64,000 bases of DNA from Paenibacillus faecalis. Its GTDB lineage: Bacteria > Bacillota > Bacilli > Paenibacillales > Paenibacillaceae. Below the pieces are notes generated by a model, which worked only from the letters and a program-made list of their open reading frames with translations, had not been told where the DNA came from and ran no database searches. The stretch's first letter is position 1. Each line of letters starts with the position of its first letter. Location: positions 298,506-362,505 of the forward strand of contig NZ_LT985747.1 of assembly GCF_900289175.1 (NCBI RefSeq), in the 5' to 3' direction. The position numbers and the translations under genes are program-made. Positions 27,270-33,749 of the stretch are shown piece by piece.

Positions 27270-27800
27270 TTAGTTCATAGACGACTTGGGCTTTGTCTTT
27301 TTTGGTGATTTTTCCTTGTTTTGAACTAAGGCATTCAACTTTTTTAAATACGCATTCTCCATACGCAAACGCTCTACCTCTGCTTGTAAAGCCTCAACGG
27401 ACCCTTCTGCTAACGTTTGATTCTTCTGTTCTTTTGAATCCTTTTTCATGGAGGGACGCCCCTTTTCCTTTGGTTGTAGGGCGTCTATTCCTCGTAATTC
27501 TAAGCTTCTTTGCCAGCTTAAAATGGTACTATGACTTGCAATATTAAATACCGCAGCCGTTTCTCTAACAGACAACCCATATTCATTCATATGATTAAGT
27601 ATGTCTAGTTTATCCTGTACGGAATACGGTGTATAGCGCTTTTTAAAAACTTCTTCACCATGATGCTCAAATAGTTTAATCCAATGTAATAGGACGGAGT
27701 GATGGAGTCCAATGGACTTAGCAATTGATTTCAAGCTTTCCGATCCATTTTGATAACGGATAACTGCTTGTAATTTTTCGTCTGAACTAAACTTAGCCAT
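27270..27800 (-). CDS. IS3-family transposase OrfA, DNA-binding part (IS150 type)
   Basis: 176 residues from the ATG at 27798-27800. Two helix-turn-helix units (around SLKSIAKSIGLHHSVLLHWI and SVRETAAVFNIASHSTILSW), a basic linker, and a leucine-zipper helix near the C terminus (EALQAEVERLRMENAYLKKL). The two-HTH layout and length fit IS150-type OrfA. Its ribosome binding site GGAGGTG lies inside the 3' arm of the terminator hairpin at 27808-27849. It ends shortly after the slippery heptamer. Confidence 0.93.
   Translation of the reverse strand: MAKFSSDEKLQAVIRYQNGSESLKSIAKSIGLHHSVLLHWIKLFEHHGEEVFKKRYTPYSVQDKLDILNHMNEYGLSVRETAAVFNIASHSTILSWQRSLELRGIDALQPKEKGRPSMKKDSKEQKNQTLAEGSVEALQAEVERLRMENAYLKKLNALVQNKEKSPKKTKPKSSMN
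27297..27303 (-). promoter_or_regulatory. A-AAA-AAG slippery heptamer for -1 frameshift OrfA to OrfAB
   Basis: The orfA codons read CCA AAA AAG, so the heptamer is in the right frame for a -1 slip. After the slip the frame stays open through orfB. This is the usual way IS3 elements make the full transposase. Confidence 0.88.
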
Positions 27801-27849
27801 AAAAAAACTGCACCTCCAATTGTTAGACACCATCTAACATTGGGTGCAG
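27801..27849 (-). terminator. IS-borne terminator at the upstream end, covering the orfA ribosome binding site
   Basis: On the minus strand CTGCACC-CAAT-GTTAGA pairs with TCTAAC-ATTG-GGTGCAG (17 pairs, bulges of one and two bases, five-base loop), followed by seven T at 27801-27807 and then the orfA ATG. The orfA Shine-Dalgarno GGAGGTG is in the 3' arm. Transcripts entering from outside should stop here, and any that pass would hide the ribosome binding site. Confidence 0.85.
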
Positions 27850-27853
27850 TTCA

Positions 27854-27857
27854 AACC
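27854..27857. repeat. Target site duplication AACC, right copy
   Basis: AACC directly next to the IS end at 27853 and directly next to the stop codon of the MltG-like gene (27858-27860). Matches the copy at 26404-26407. Confidence 0.85.
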
Positions 27858-28472
27858 TTAGCGGTTTTCGGACGGTTTCTTAGTTATTTTTTGAATAATT
27901 GAATTCATATCTTCACCCGCTGTAAAGGTATACGTCCCTTTTTGGATGAATTTATTTATTTTTTGTGCTGTTGCTTCATCTATAAAGGCTTGTTTATCCT
28001 CGATTACTCCTGCTTTTTGCAAACCGCTTGCTACATCGCTTAAATTGCTTCCGCCAGGAATGACATACTGGATTTTGATTGGTTCAGGCTTTTTGGGTGA
28101 GGCTGGAGTATTGACGGCAGGATCCGTCGAGCTCTTCTTTGCACTATCCGGTTTCTGAGGCGCTTTAGGTGAAGCAGGTTGATCGGTCTTTGCAGCTTGA
28201 TCAGGAGATTGAACGGGAGTCCCCTTCATCTTCCCGCTCTCTGTTTTCATTTTTTCCTTCCACTGCTCCTCGGTCATTAACTCTTCGGAACTGTCCACGA
28301 CTTTCATATCTAACGATTTCGCCGCTTCTTCTATCTGCTCCGGAGTCCACTTTACGTCTTGCGGCTGTGAAGGCGACATCGCCTGCTCTCCTATAAACAT
28401 CAGCTGTAATAGTACAGCACCTGCCACAAGACCGATACCAAGACCCAACATGAACACACGGTTCTTGATCAC
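27858..28472 (-). CDS. Short membrane-anchored protein with YceG/MltG-like N-terminal domain only
   Basis: 204 residues from a GTG that overlaps the upstream stop codon (GTGA; GGAGG upstream). One N-terminal membrane segment (about 5-27), a Lys/Pro/Ser-rich linker (about 75-135), and a C-terminal LysM-like unit IQYVIPGGSNLSDVASGLQK ... QKGTYTF, which resembles the N-terminal subdomain of MltG endolytic transglycosylases. The catalytic domain is absent, so lytic activity is not expected; a role in binding peptidoglycan is inference. Last gene of the fla/che operon. Its last codons form the 5' arm of the operon terminator. Confidence 0.8.
   Translation of the reverse strand: MIKNRVFMLGLGIGLVAGAVLLQLMFIGEQAMSPSQPQDVKWTPEQIEEAAKSLDMKVVDSSEELMTEEQWKEKMKTESGKMKGTPVQSPDQAAKTDQPASPKAPQKPDSAKKSSTDPAVNTPASPKKPEPIKIQYVIPGGSNLSDVASGLQKAGVIEDKQAFIDEATAQKINKFIQKGTYTFTAGEDMNSIIQKITKKPSENR
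27870..27878 (-). terminator. Severed 5' arm of the fla/che operon terminator
   Basis: AAACCGTCC on the minus strand, inside the last codons of the MltG-like gene; complements GGACGGTTT at 26394-26402 beyond the IS. An inner pair AAACC / GGTTT sat next to it before insertion, and the IS split that inner arm. Confidence 0.85.
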
Positions 28473-29014
28473 GGTGATTCCTCCTGCTTGGCCAATTGTA
28501 TAATAAGCTGCACCTCACCCCGGTGCATTCCGGTCGATTTGGCAATCATATCGATCGATTTTCCCGCTTCGTACATGTCAAACAGCTCGGAGTAACGGCT
28601 TTTAATGGAAGGAATCGGCGTTGGAACCTCTTGATCAGCTTCTTCTTCCGCTGCTGCTGTCTGTTCGAGAGGAGCATCTTCAGGCAAGGATGTTAACAAT
28701 GCTTCCGCTGTACTCAGACGACCTTCAGCCGCTGCAATCTGCTGCTCTACAGCAAGCAGCCTCTGACGCATTTCGCTGAGATGTTCCTGCTGAGCCTCCT
28801 GCCTGACAGCTTGCTCCTTCTTCATTTGTCCTACCAGATCAAGAAGCTGTTCATTCTCCAGCTGTATTTCACCCATATATTGTTCGAGGGTAGATTCCAC
28901 TTCTTTAATAACTTGTTCACTAGTAACCGTCTCATCTTGACGCTTAGGCAGCATTAAAGCATATAAAACGGCTCCAATGCCCAGGAGTACGATATATATC
29001 CACGATGAACCCAA
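28469..29014 (-). CDS. swrB: SwrB-like protein (swarming motility / flagellar assembly)
   Basis: 181 residues from a TTG with AAGGAG nine bases before. One N-terminal membrane helix (about 4-20), a long glutamate-rich coiled coil (about 30-115), and a C-terminal helix-turn-helix-like unit (YSELFDMYEAGKSIDMIAKS, then GMHRGEVQLIIQLAKQ). This layout and the place at the end of the fla/che operon before rpsB match B. subtilis SwrB (YlxL), which activates assembly of the FliP-containing export apparatus. Sequence identity is not claimed to be high; the C-terminal unit is the best evidence. Confidence 0.75.
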   Translation of the reverse strand: MGSSWIYIVLLGIGAVLYALMLPKRQDETVTSEQVIKEVESTLEQYMGEIQLENEQLLDLVGQMKKEQAVRQEAQQEHLSEMRQRLLAVEQQIAAAEGRLSTAEALLTSLPEDAPLEQTAAAEEEADQEVPTPIPSIKSRYSELFDMYEAGKSIDMIAKSTGMHRGEVQLIIQLAKQEESP

Positions 29015-29046
29015 AACAATTAACTCCTTTATGCCAAATGATTTAC

Positions 29047-29358
29047 TTAAAGAGAAATATCCAGAGAACGCCCCTTATAGGGATGTTCTGCCGGCCGCTC
29101 TTCTGATTTCTCTTTCTTTTCAGAGGAACCGTTATGCTCCTCCGGTGTTTGCCCCTGTCCACCCTCATCACGAATAGCGGACTCAGCGGTTTCATCAACC
29201 TCTGTGCTGCGCTGTGCAGCTTGACGACTTTGCTTCACTTGTTCTCCTGCCAACAATGTCTGATCCTGAGAAGGACGCTGATGATGCTCTTGCTGTATTC
29301 TGCTCGCCTCTGTCGTTCGCGGCACTGCGATTTGCATCTCCACCGATTTCAAACTCAT
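29047..29358 (-). CDS. Small hydrophilic protein of unknown function in the fla/che operon
   Basis: 103 residues, no membrane segment, no cysteine. The first 20 residues (MSLKSVEMQIAVPRTTEASR) look like a conserved short motif, also seen near flagellar genes in other Firmicutes as far as I recall; the rest is Glu/Gln/Ser-rich and probably unstructured. AGGTG stands nine bases before its ATG, and it lies in line between the DUF342 gene and swrB, so it is most likely translated. I do not recognise a function. Confidence 0.65.
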   Translation of the reverse strand: MSLKSVEMQIAVPRTTEASRIQQEHHQRPSQDQTLLAGEQVKQSRQAAQRSTEVDETAESAIRDEGGQGQTPEEHNGSSEKKEKSEERPAEHPYKGRSLDISL

Positions 29359-29430
29359 GTGAAATCACCTCGTCCTGCATGATTGGCCTTATTACACCTT
29401 GTTTTCAGACATTCTGCCTGTGTTGCGGTG

Positions 29431-30840
29431 CTACAGTAAGGTGTTCATTACGATATCCCCTTCATGATAATAAAAAGAAACCCGCTGTGTCGGATCCTTA
29501 ATAAACCGGGTATACCGACCAATGACGATCTTGGACCCTCCGTATATCGTTTTTATGATTTCCACTCTGGCTTTGCCCGTGTCCTCAAGCATGCGTTCAA
29601 TTTCAAGCATTCTCTCCTTAATTTCATTCTGCTTCCCTGTATTGGATTTCTTGGTCGCATTCAGCTTGATTCGAAGTGCAAGTCTATCAGGCGAAAGCTG
29701 GCCTGAAGCTGCCAGCTGATTCAGTAAATAAAGCGCCTTATCTGTTTTGTCTGTACTTTCAACCAGCTGCTTCAACTGGGCTCTCAGCTCAGTCATTTCA
29801 TTACGGAGTTCGGGGAGAACCCCAACCTCTATTACCGTTGCTGTGGACATCGTATTGCCGATTGTGCGGGCGATAACCTTTTCACCAGCTTGAATCACGC
29901 CTCCAACAATAAGGCCCTTCGTCCCGTTACAAATAACATTTTGACCTGCCCGAATATTGGAATGCATGATGCTCTGGGATACGGTTACATCCACGCCGGC
30001 AATAACATTTCCGTCTTGTACGAAAGAGCTTTTTACGTTTTGCCCCGCTTTTACGTACCCTTTGTTATAACCGATAATACCTCCGGATATATCGACAGAC
30101 CCGCCCGCATCAAGTTCAGCCCCTTCAACGAAGCCTGTCACTCGAATATCCCCGGCACATTTAATTCGAAATCCTGTCAGTACATTCCCACGAATGACGA
30201 CCGTGCCTACAAAATCAATGTTACCGATGCTGTAATCGACATCTCCATTGACTTCATAGACGGGGAATACATTGATCTTGCCTTTCTCCGTCTTCGTCAA
30301 AAGTCCGTCAATGGCAGCATACATTGCTGTCTGTTCAGGATTTACTACAACGTTCTTGCCGATCTTGAAACGTGCTTCTTTACCAGGCTTGCACGGAATC
30401 TGTTCACCCGTAACCGCCGTCCCCGGCACTCCGGCCGTTGGTGGAATGCGCGTTGCAATCAATTGACCCTTCTTAACATTGTTTAAACGAATGACTTCCT
30501 TATAATCTACTTTTCCATCATCTGTTTCAATCGGTCGCCGGTTCTTATCTTCGCCCAGATCTATCTTCAATTCAATCCGTCCATCTTGACCATGAACCGG
30601 TTCATCGCCAATAGCGACCGGGGTTCTGCTATATTGATATTCTTCTGAATGACTGACGATGCGGTTTAAAATATCATGCTGGAGCCCATAGCGGATATGT
30701 TGGCTTCGAAGAAACTGTTCGAGAGCTTCCATCGTACAGGTAAAATCCTTATCCCGATCTGATATCTGCAAATAAGCAATTGTCTTATCCTCTGAAAAGG
30801 TGACTTTAAAATACTTATCCAATGCATAATCAACAGACAA
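29431..30840 (-). CDS. FapA/DUF342 family protein
   Basis: 469 residues from the TTG at 30838-30840, chosen because GGAAGGGGG stands eight bases before it; another TTG nine codons upstream has no such site. The C-terminal half is the FapA (DUF342) beta-helix of Gly/Val/Ile-rich repeats (for example VVIRGNVLTGFRIKCAGDIR and further turns), followed by a coiled coil (about 355-430). In other bacteria FapA-type proteins are linked to flagellar or polar localisation control; no enzymatic function can be assigned. It directly follows sigD. Confidence 0.85.
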   Translation of the reverse strand: MSVDYALDKYFKVTFSEDKTIAYLQISDRDKDFTCTMEALEQFLRSQHIRYGLQHDILNRIVSHSEEYQYSRTPVAIGDEPVHGQDGRIELKIDLGEDKNRRPIETDDGKVDYKEVIRLNNVKKGQLIATRIPPTAGVPGTAVTGEQIPCKPGKEARFKIGKNVVVNPEQTAMYAAIDGLLTKTEKGKINVFPVYEVNGDVDYSIGNIDFVGTVVIRGNVLTGFRIKCAGDIRVTGFVEGAELDAGGSVDISGGIIGYNKGYVKAGQNVKSSFVQDGNVIAGVDVTVSQSIMHSNIRAGQNVICNGTKGLIVGGVIQAGEKVIARTIGNTMSTATVIEVGVLPELRNEMTELRAQLKQLVESTDKTDKALYLLNQLAASGQLSPDRLALRIKLNATKKSNTGKQNEIKERMLEIERMLEDTGKARVEIIKTIYGGSKIVIGRYTRFIKDPTQRVSFYYHEGDIVMNTLL

Positions 30841-30886
30841 TTCATGAACCCCCTTCCAAATTGGCAAGCGTCAATCGTTCTTCGTG

Positions 30887-31675
30887 TTAATCGTTCTGCA
30901 TCAATAAATCCCGATCTTTATCAAGCGTAGCCCTTAGTCTAAGAATTGCTTTGGAATGCAGCTGGGAGATCCTTGAGGGAGACAGCGACATGACTTCAGC
31001 AATTTCACTAAGTGACAAGTCTTCATAATACAGCAAGGAGACGACAGTTCTTTCCTTTTCCGTCAGCTTGCGAATACCCTTAACCAGAGCTTCACGCAAG
31101 TAAAACTCATGTACTTTGTGGTCGGGATTCTTGGCTTTTTCATCCACTAAAAGTGACATTCGAGTTTCGGATTCTTCTTCTCGGATAGGATCTTCCAAAG
31201 AAGTAAGTGTCATCACCGCTACTTCTTGTAACATATTCCTAAACTCCTTTTCGGAAACTTCGAGATAGTCGCTCATCTCTGAATCACTGACTGTCCGTAA
31301 ATATTGTTGCTCCAAATGCTGATATGCCGATTCTATTTTCTTTGCCTTTTCCCGAACAGAACGCGGGACCCAATCCCCCTGGCGAAGAGAATCCAAAATT
31401 GCACCTCGAACCCGCCACGATGCATAGGTTTCAAACTGCAGACCGCGTTTATAATCGAATTTCTCGATAGCATCGATCAAACCCATAACTCCATTACTAG
31501 CCAGGTCCTCTTTGGAGACATTTCTGGGAAGTCCGATTGCCAAACGGCTTGAAACATAGTCAACGATGTGCAAATGATTCTCTATTAGTTTCTTTTTCGC
31601 TTCCTGGTCCCCGTTTTCCTTCCATGCGACCCATAAATCGACATGGTTGGGGAGAGAAGCTTTACGCTCGTCCAA
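30887..31675 (-). CDS. sigD: Flagellar RNA polymerase sigma factor SigD (FliA/WhiG)
   Basis: 262 residues from a TTG. Directs late flagellar, chemotaxis and autolysin gene transcription. Region 2 (HLHIVDYVSSRLAIGLPRNV, then DLASNGVMGLIDAIEKFDY, FETYASWRVRGAILD), region 3 and region 4 with the HTH LSLSEIAEVMSLSPSRISQL are complete. It lies near the end of the fla/che operon, as in B. subtilis, where that distance itself sets the fraction of motile cells. The ribosome binding site is modest (GGTGAAGG). Confidence 0.95.
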   Translation of the reverse strand: MDERKASLPNHVDLWVAWKENGDQEAKKKLIENHLHIVDYVSSRLAIGLPRNVSKEDLASNGVMGLIDAIEKFDYKRGLQFETYASWRVRGAILDSLRQGDWVPRSVREKAKKIESAYQHLEQQYLRTVSDSEMSDYLEVSEKEFRNMLQEVAVMTLTSLEDPIREEESETRMSLLVDEKAKNPDHKVHEFYLREALVKGIRKLTEKERTVVSLLYYEDLSLSEIAEVMSLSPSRISQLHSKAILRLRATLDKDRDLLMQND

Positions 31676-31690
31676 TTGCCTTCACCATCC

Positions 31691-32107
31691 TTATTGTTCT
31701 GTCAGGTGACGAACGGCCTTGGCCAGTTCTTCGGGTTCCTTTGTCGAAACCAGCTTGGGAGGGTTTAATGGAACAAAGTCATCTCCTCCCTGATCTTTCT
31801 CTGGTTCCGGTTTTATCAGATTCATCAATTCCTTATCCTCATCCGGTGTTGTCAAATCAAGTCTGTTCCCCAATTGTTCGTCAGAAGCTTGGTCAGAAAA
31901 ATCCTCTTCTTCATTAAAGTCCGTATCCGGTGTGGAAACCATATCGATAACCCATTTCAACAAAAGGGCTAAAAGAAACCACACGGCAAATGCGATTAAA
32001 GCACGGTATAAACTTGTCGACCACAAGTTATTGCGTGAAGTGATTAAAAACGTTAGTATAAATCCGACTAATCCGGCCCACAAATAAAAACGAATTTTTC
32101 CTATCAT
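31691..32107 (-). CDS. Small membrane protein between cheD and sigD
   Basis: 138 residues from the ATG at 32105-32107, two bases after the cheD stop, with AAGGAA upstream. Two predicted membrane helices (about 5-23 and 34-55) are followed by an acidic, probably unstructured cytoplasmic tail. I do not recognise a family; its place in the chemotaxis/sigD end of the operon suggests a link to motility. Confidence 0.75.
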   Translation of the reverse strand: MIGKIRFYLWAGLVGFILTFLITSRNNLWSTSLYRALIAFAVWFLLALLLKWVIDMVSTPDTDFNEEEDFSDQASDEQLGNRLDLTTPDEDKELMNLIKPEPEKDQGGDDFVPLNPPKLVSTKEPEELAKAVRHLTEQ

Positions 32108-32109
32108 AG

Positions 32110-32607
32110 CTACAATTCCTTTATGCCCTTTTGTACACTGCGTATGGTTAAAATCCCTGTTGTGCAATCCAATTCGACAGTTCGTCCATAATTTCCGCCG
32201 GTATCTTCAGCAACTAGCGGAATTCCCATCTGTTCCAATCCAGCTTTACAAGATTCTACATTTCGAGGTCCGATTCTCATGCTGTCACCAGCACCTGCAA
32301 AAGCAAACATCTGGGCTCCACCAGCCATTTTTGCTACCAGCCTGTCCGGAGAAGCTCCCTTATCTTTCAGCTTATTGAATAGAACCGGTAGCGCCGTATC
32401 CGCATACTTCGCCAAATTCAGCCTGCCTTCCCTGGCGATCGATGAAGAGGGGAGCATGACGTGAGCCATACCTCCGATCTTCAACAGCGGGTCATAAAGA
32501 GTCAGTCCCACGCAAGAGCCTAGACCAGTTGTACGCAAAATCTCGCTGGAACCCGCGACATTTAAATCCGCCATCGCCACTTTCACTACACTTTGTTCTT
32601 CAATCAT
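32110..32607 (-). CDS. cheD: Chemoreceptor glutamine deamidase CheD
   Basis: 165 residues. Deamidates receptor glutamines and activates the CheC phosphatase. The catalytic cysteine C32 (TTGLGSCVGLTLYD) and histidine H49 (GGMAHVMLP) are in place. Start overlaps the cheC end by eight bases, as expected for a protein pair that works as a complex. Confidence 0.95.
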   Translation of the reverse strand: MIEEQSVVKVAMADLNVAGSSEILRTTGLGSCVGLTLYDPLLKIGGMAHVMLPSSSIAREGRLNLAKYADTALPVLFNKLKDKGASPDRLVAKMAGGAQMFAFAGAGDSMRIGPRNVESCKAGLEQMGIPLVAEDTGGNYGRTVELDCTTGILTIRSVQKGIKEL

Positions 32608-33226
32608 TCTCTAGAGGCACTCCCAAAGCTTCAAATATTTGAGCAAACGACTGAGGGTCAGGTATCAGAAAAAACTGTCCCTCCACTTCATGCTGTCCTT
32701 CCAGGAACGTCGTGTTGATCAACAGGGCATCATCCCCCATTTCACCAAACTGCAAAAGACCGTAGCTTAATATCGCACCTGCCATGTCTATCGCTAAACC
32801 GGGCACAGTCGGTGTCATCACCAGCTTTGTGAAGTCTGCAAGAGAGGACAAGTATGATCCCGCCAAGATGTTACCAATCTCACTTATCGCAGATAGCTCC
32901 ATTTCAGAAAAACCGTTTTCCTCAGGTATTTCTATTCCAGCCAAACGCTTAAGCAATTTTTTGGCGGCCTCAGGACTCATAATAAAGAACAGATTCCCGG
33001 GCGCCTCTCCCTCTACCCGCAAAAAAACTGCGAGTACGATCCGCTCCGCCCCGCCTACACTTTCTGCGATTTCCTCAAAAGAAAGAAGCTGAACCAGCGG
33101 CACGGCCATATCAATCGGCTTGTTCAAGAGCTGGGAAAGGGCGGTTGCGGCATTACCTGCCCCGATATTCCCAACCTCTTTGAGGACGTCCATCTTGAGG
33201 TCCTTATCATACTTGAAAAGTTCCAC
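32600..33226 (-). CDS. cheC: CheY-P phosphatase CheC
   Basis: 208 residues from a GTG with GAGGAATAGG upstream. Removes phosphate from CheY and binds CheD. Both phosphatase signatures ExxN are present: E17/N20 (KEVGNIGAGNAATAL) and E116/N119 (SEIGNILAGS). It lies between cheW and cheD. Confidence 0.94.
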   Translation of the reverse strand: MELFKYDKDLKMDVLKEVGNIGAGNAATALSQLLNKPIDMAVPLVQLLSFEEIAESVGGAERIVLAVFLRVEGEAPGNLFFIMSPEAAKKLLKRLAGIEIPEENGFSEMELSAISEIGNILAGSYLSSLADFTKLVMTPTVPGLAIDMAGAILSYGLLQFGEMGDDALLINTTFLEGQHEVEGQFFLIPDPQSFAQIFEALGVPLEND

Positions 33227-33229
33227 TGC

Positions 33230-33691
33230 CTATTCCTCTAATCCTTCGAGCTGGATGATTTCGCTCTTATTCAGCACCTCAGACAGATTAAGCATAACGA
33301 GCAGTCGATCCTCACCGATTTTTGCAACGCCGCGCAAATATTTCGCTTTCACACCGCCAACTACTTCAGGTGGTGTTTCAATGTTGTCGCTGTTCAAGTC
33401 GATGACATCGCTGGCTGAGTCGACGATAAAGCCAACCTGCATTTCATTCACTGCCACGATAATGATTCGGGTCTGATCGGTGTATTCCGCCTCCGGCAGA
33501 CCGAATCGTCCGCGCAGATCAATCACCGGAATAACAACGCCTCGAAGATTAATAACCCCTTTTACGAATGAGTAGGTTTTCGGCACACGTGTAATCGGCA
33601 GCAGACGTTCGATGGTCTGTACCTTTTCCACTTCAATTCCATACTCTTCGCTTCCAAGCTTGAAGACGATGACTTTCATTTCTTCTCCCAT
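33230..33691 (-). CDS. cheW: Chemotaxis coupling protein CheW
   Basis: 153 residues, one CheW (SH3-like) domain. Links receptors to CheA. Typical pieces: GIEVEKVQTIERLLPITRVP and KGVINLRGVVIPVIDLR. The ATG follows GGGAGGG at good spacing. It lies between cheA and cheC. Confidence 0.96.
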   Translation of the reverse strand: MGEEMKVIVFKLGSEEYGIEVEKVQTIERLLPITRVPKTYSFVKGVINLRGVVIPVIDLRGRFGLPEAEYTDQTRIIIVAVNEMQVGFIVDSASDVIDLNSDNIETPPEVVGGVKAKYLRGVAKIGEDRLLVMLNLSEVLNKSEIIQLEGLEE

Positions 33692-33749
33692 GTTAAACCC
33701 TCCCTATATGTACACACCCCAACTTCAGGTGGTCTTGATTGTTCCATCA

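Larger units (their letters stand above)
26408..27853 (-). mobile_element. IS3-family insertion sequence (IS150-like), complete, 1446 bp
   Basis: Ends TGAAGTGACCCC... (left) and TGAACTGCACCC... (right, read inward) form imperfect inverted repeats of about 25 bases sharing TGAA, CCC and GTTAGA. Four-base duplication AACC on both sides. It carries orfA and orfB in -1 relation with a slippery heptamer, and all DDE residues are intact, so it should be able to move. It is more AT-rich than its neighbours. At its upstream end lies a hairpin plus T7 that is a terminator. It is oriented the same way as the fla/che genes before it and rpsB after it. Confidence 0.95.

Noticed and set aside
26443-27833. 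IS transposase as a frameshifted pseudogene
   Set aside because: The break between orfA and orfB has a correctly phased A-AAA-AAG site and both parts are intact, which is the normal layout of IS3 elements.
27858-28472. MltG-like gene truncated by the IS insertion
   Set aside because: The stop codon (27858-27860) is the gene's own and lies before the duplicated target bases; the rebuilt uninterrupted sequence has the same stop, followed by the terminator.
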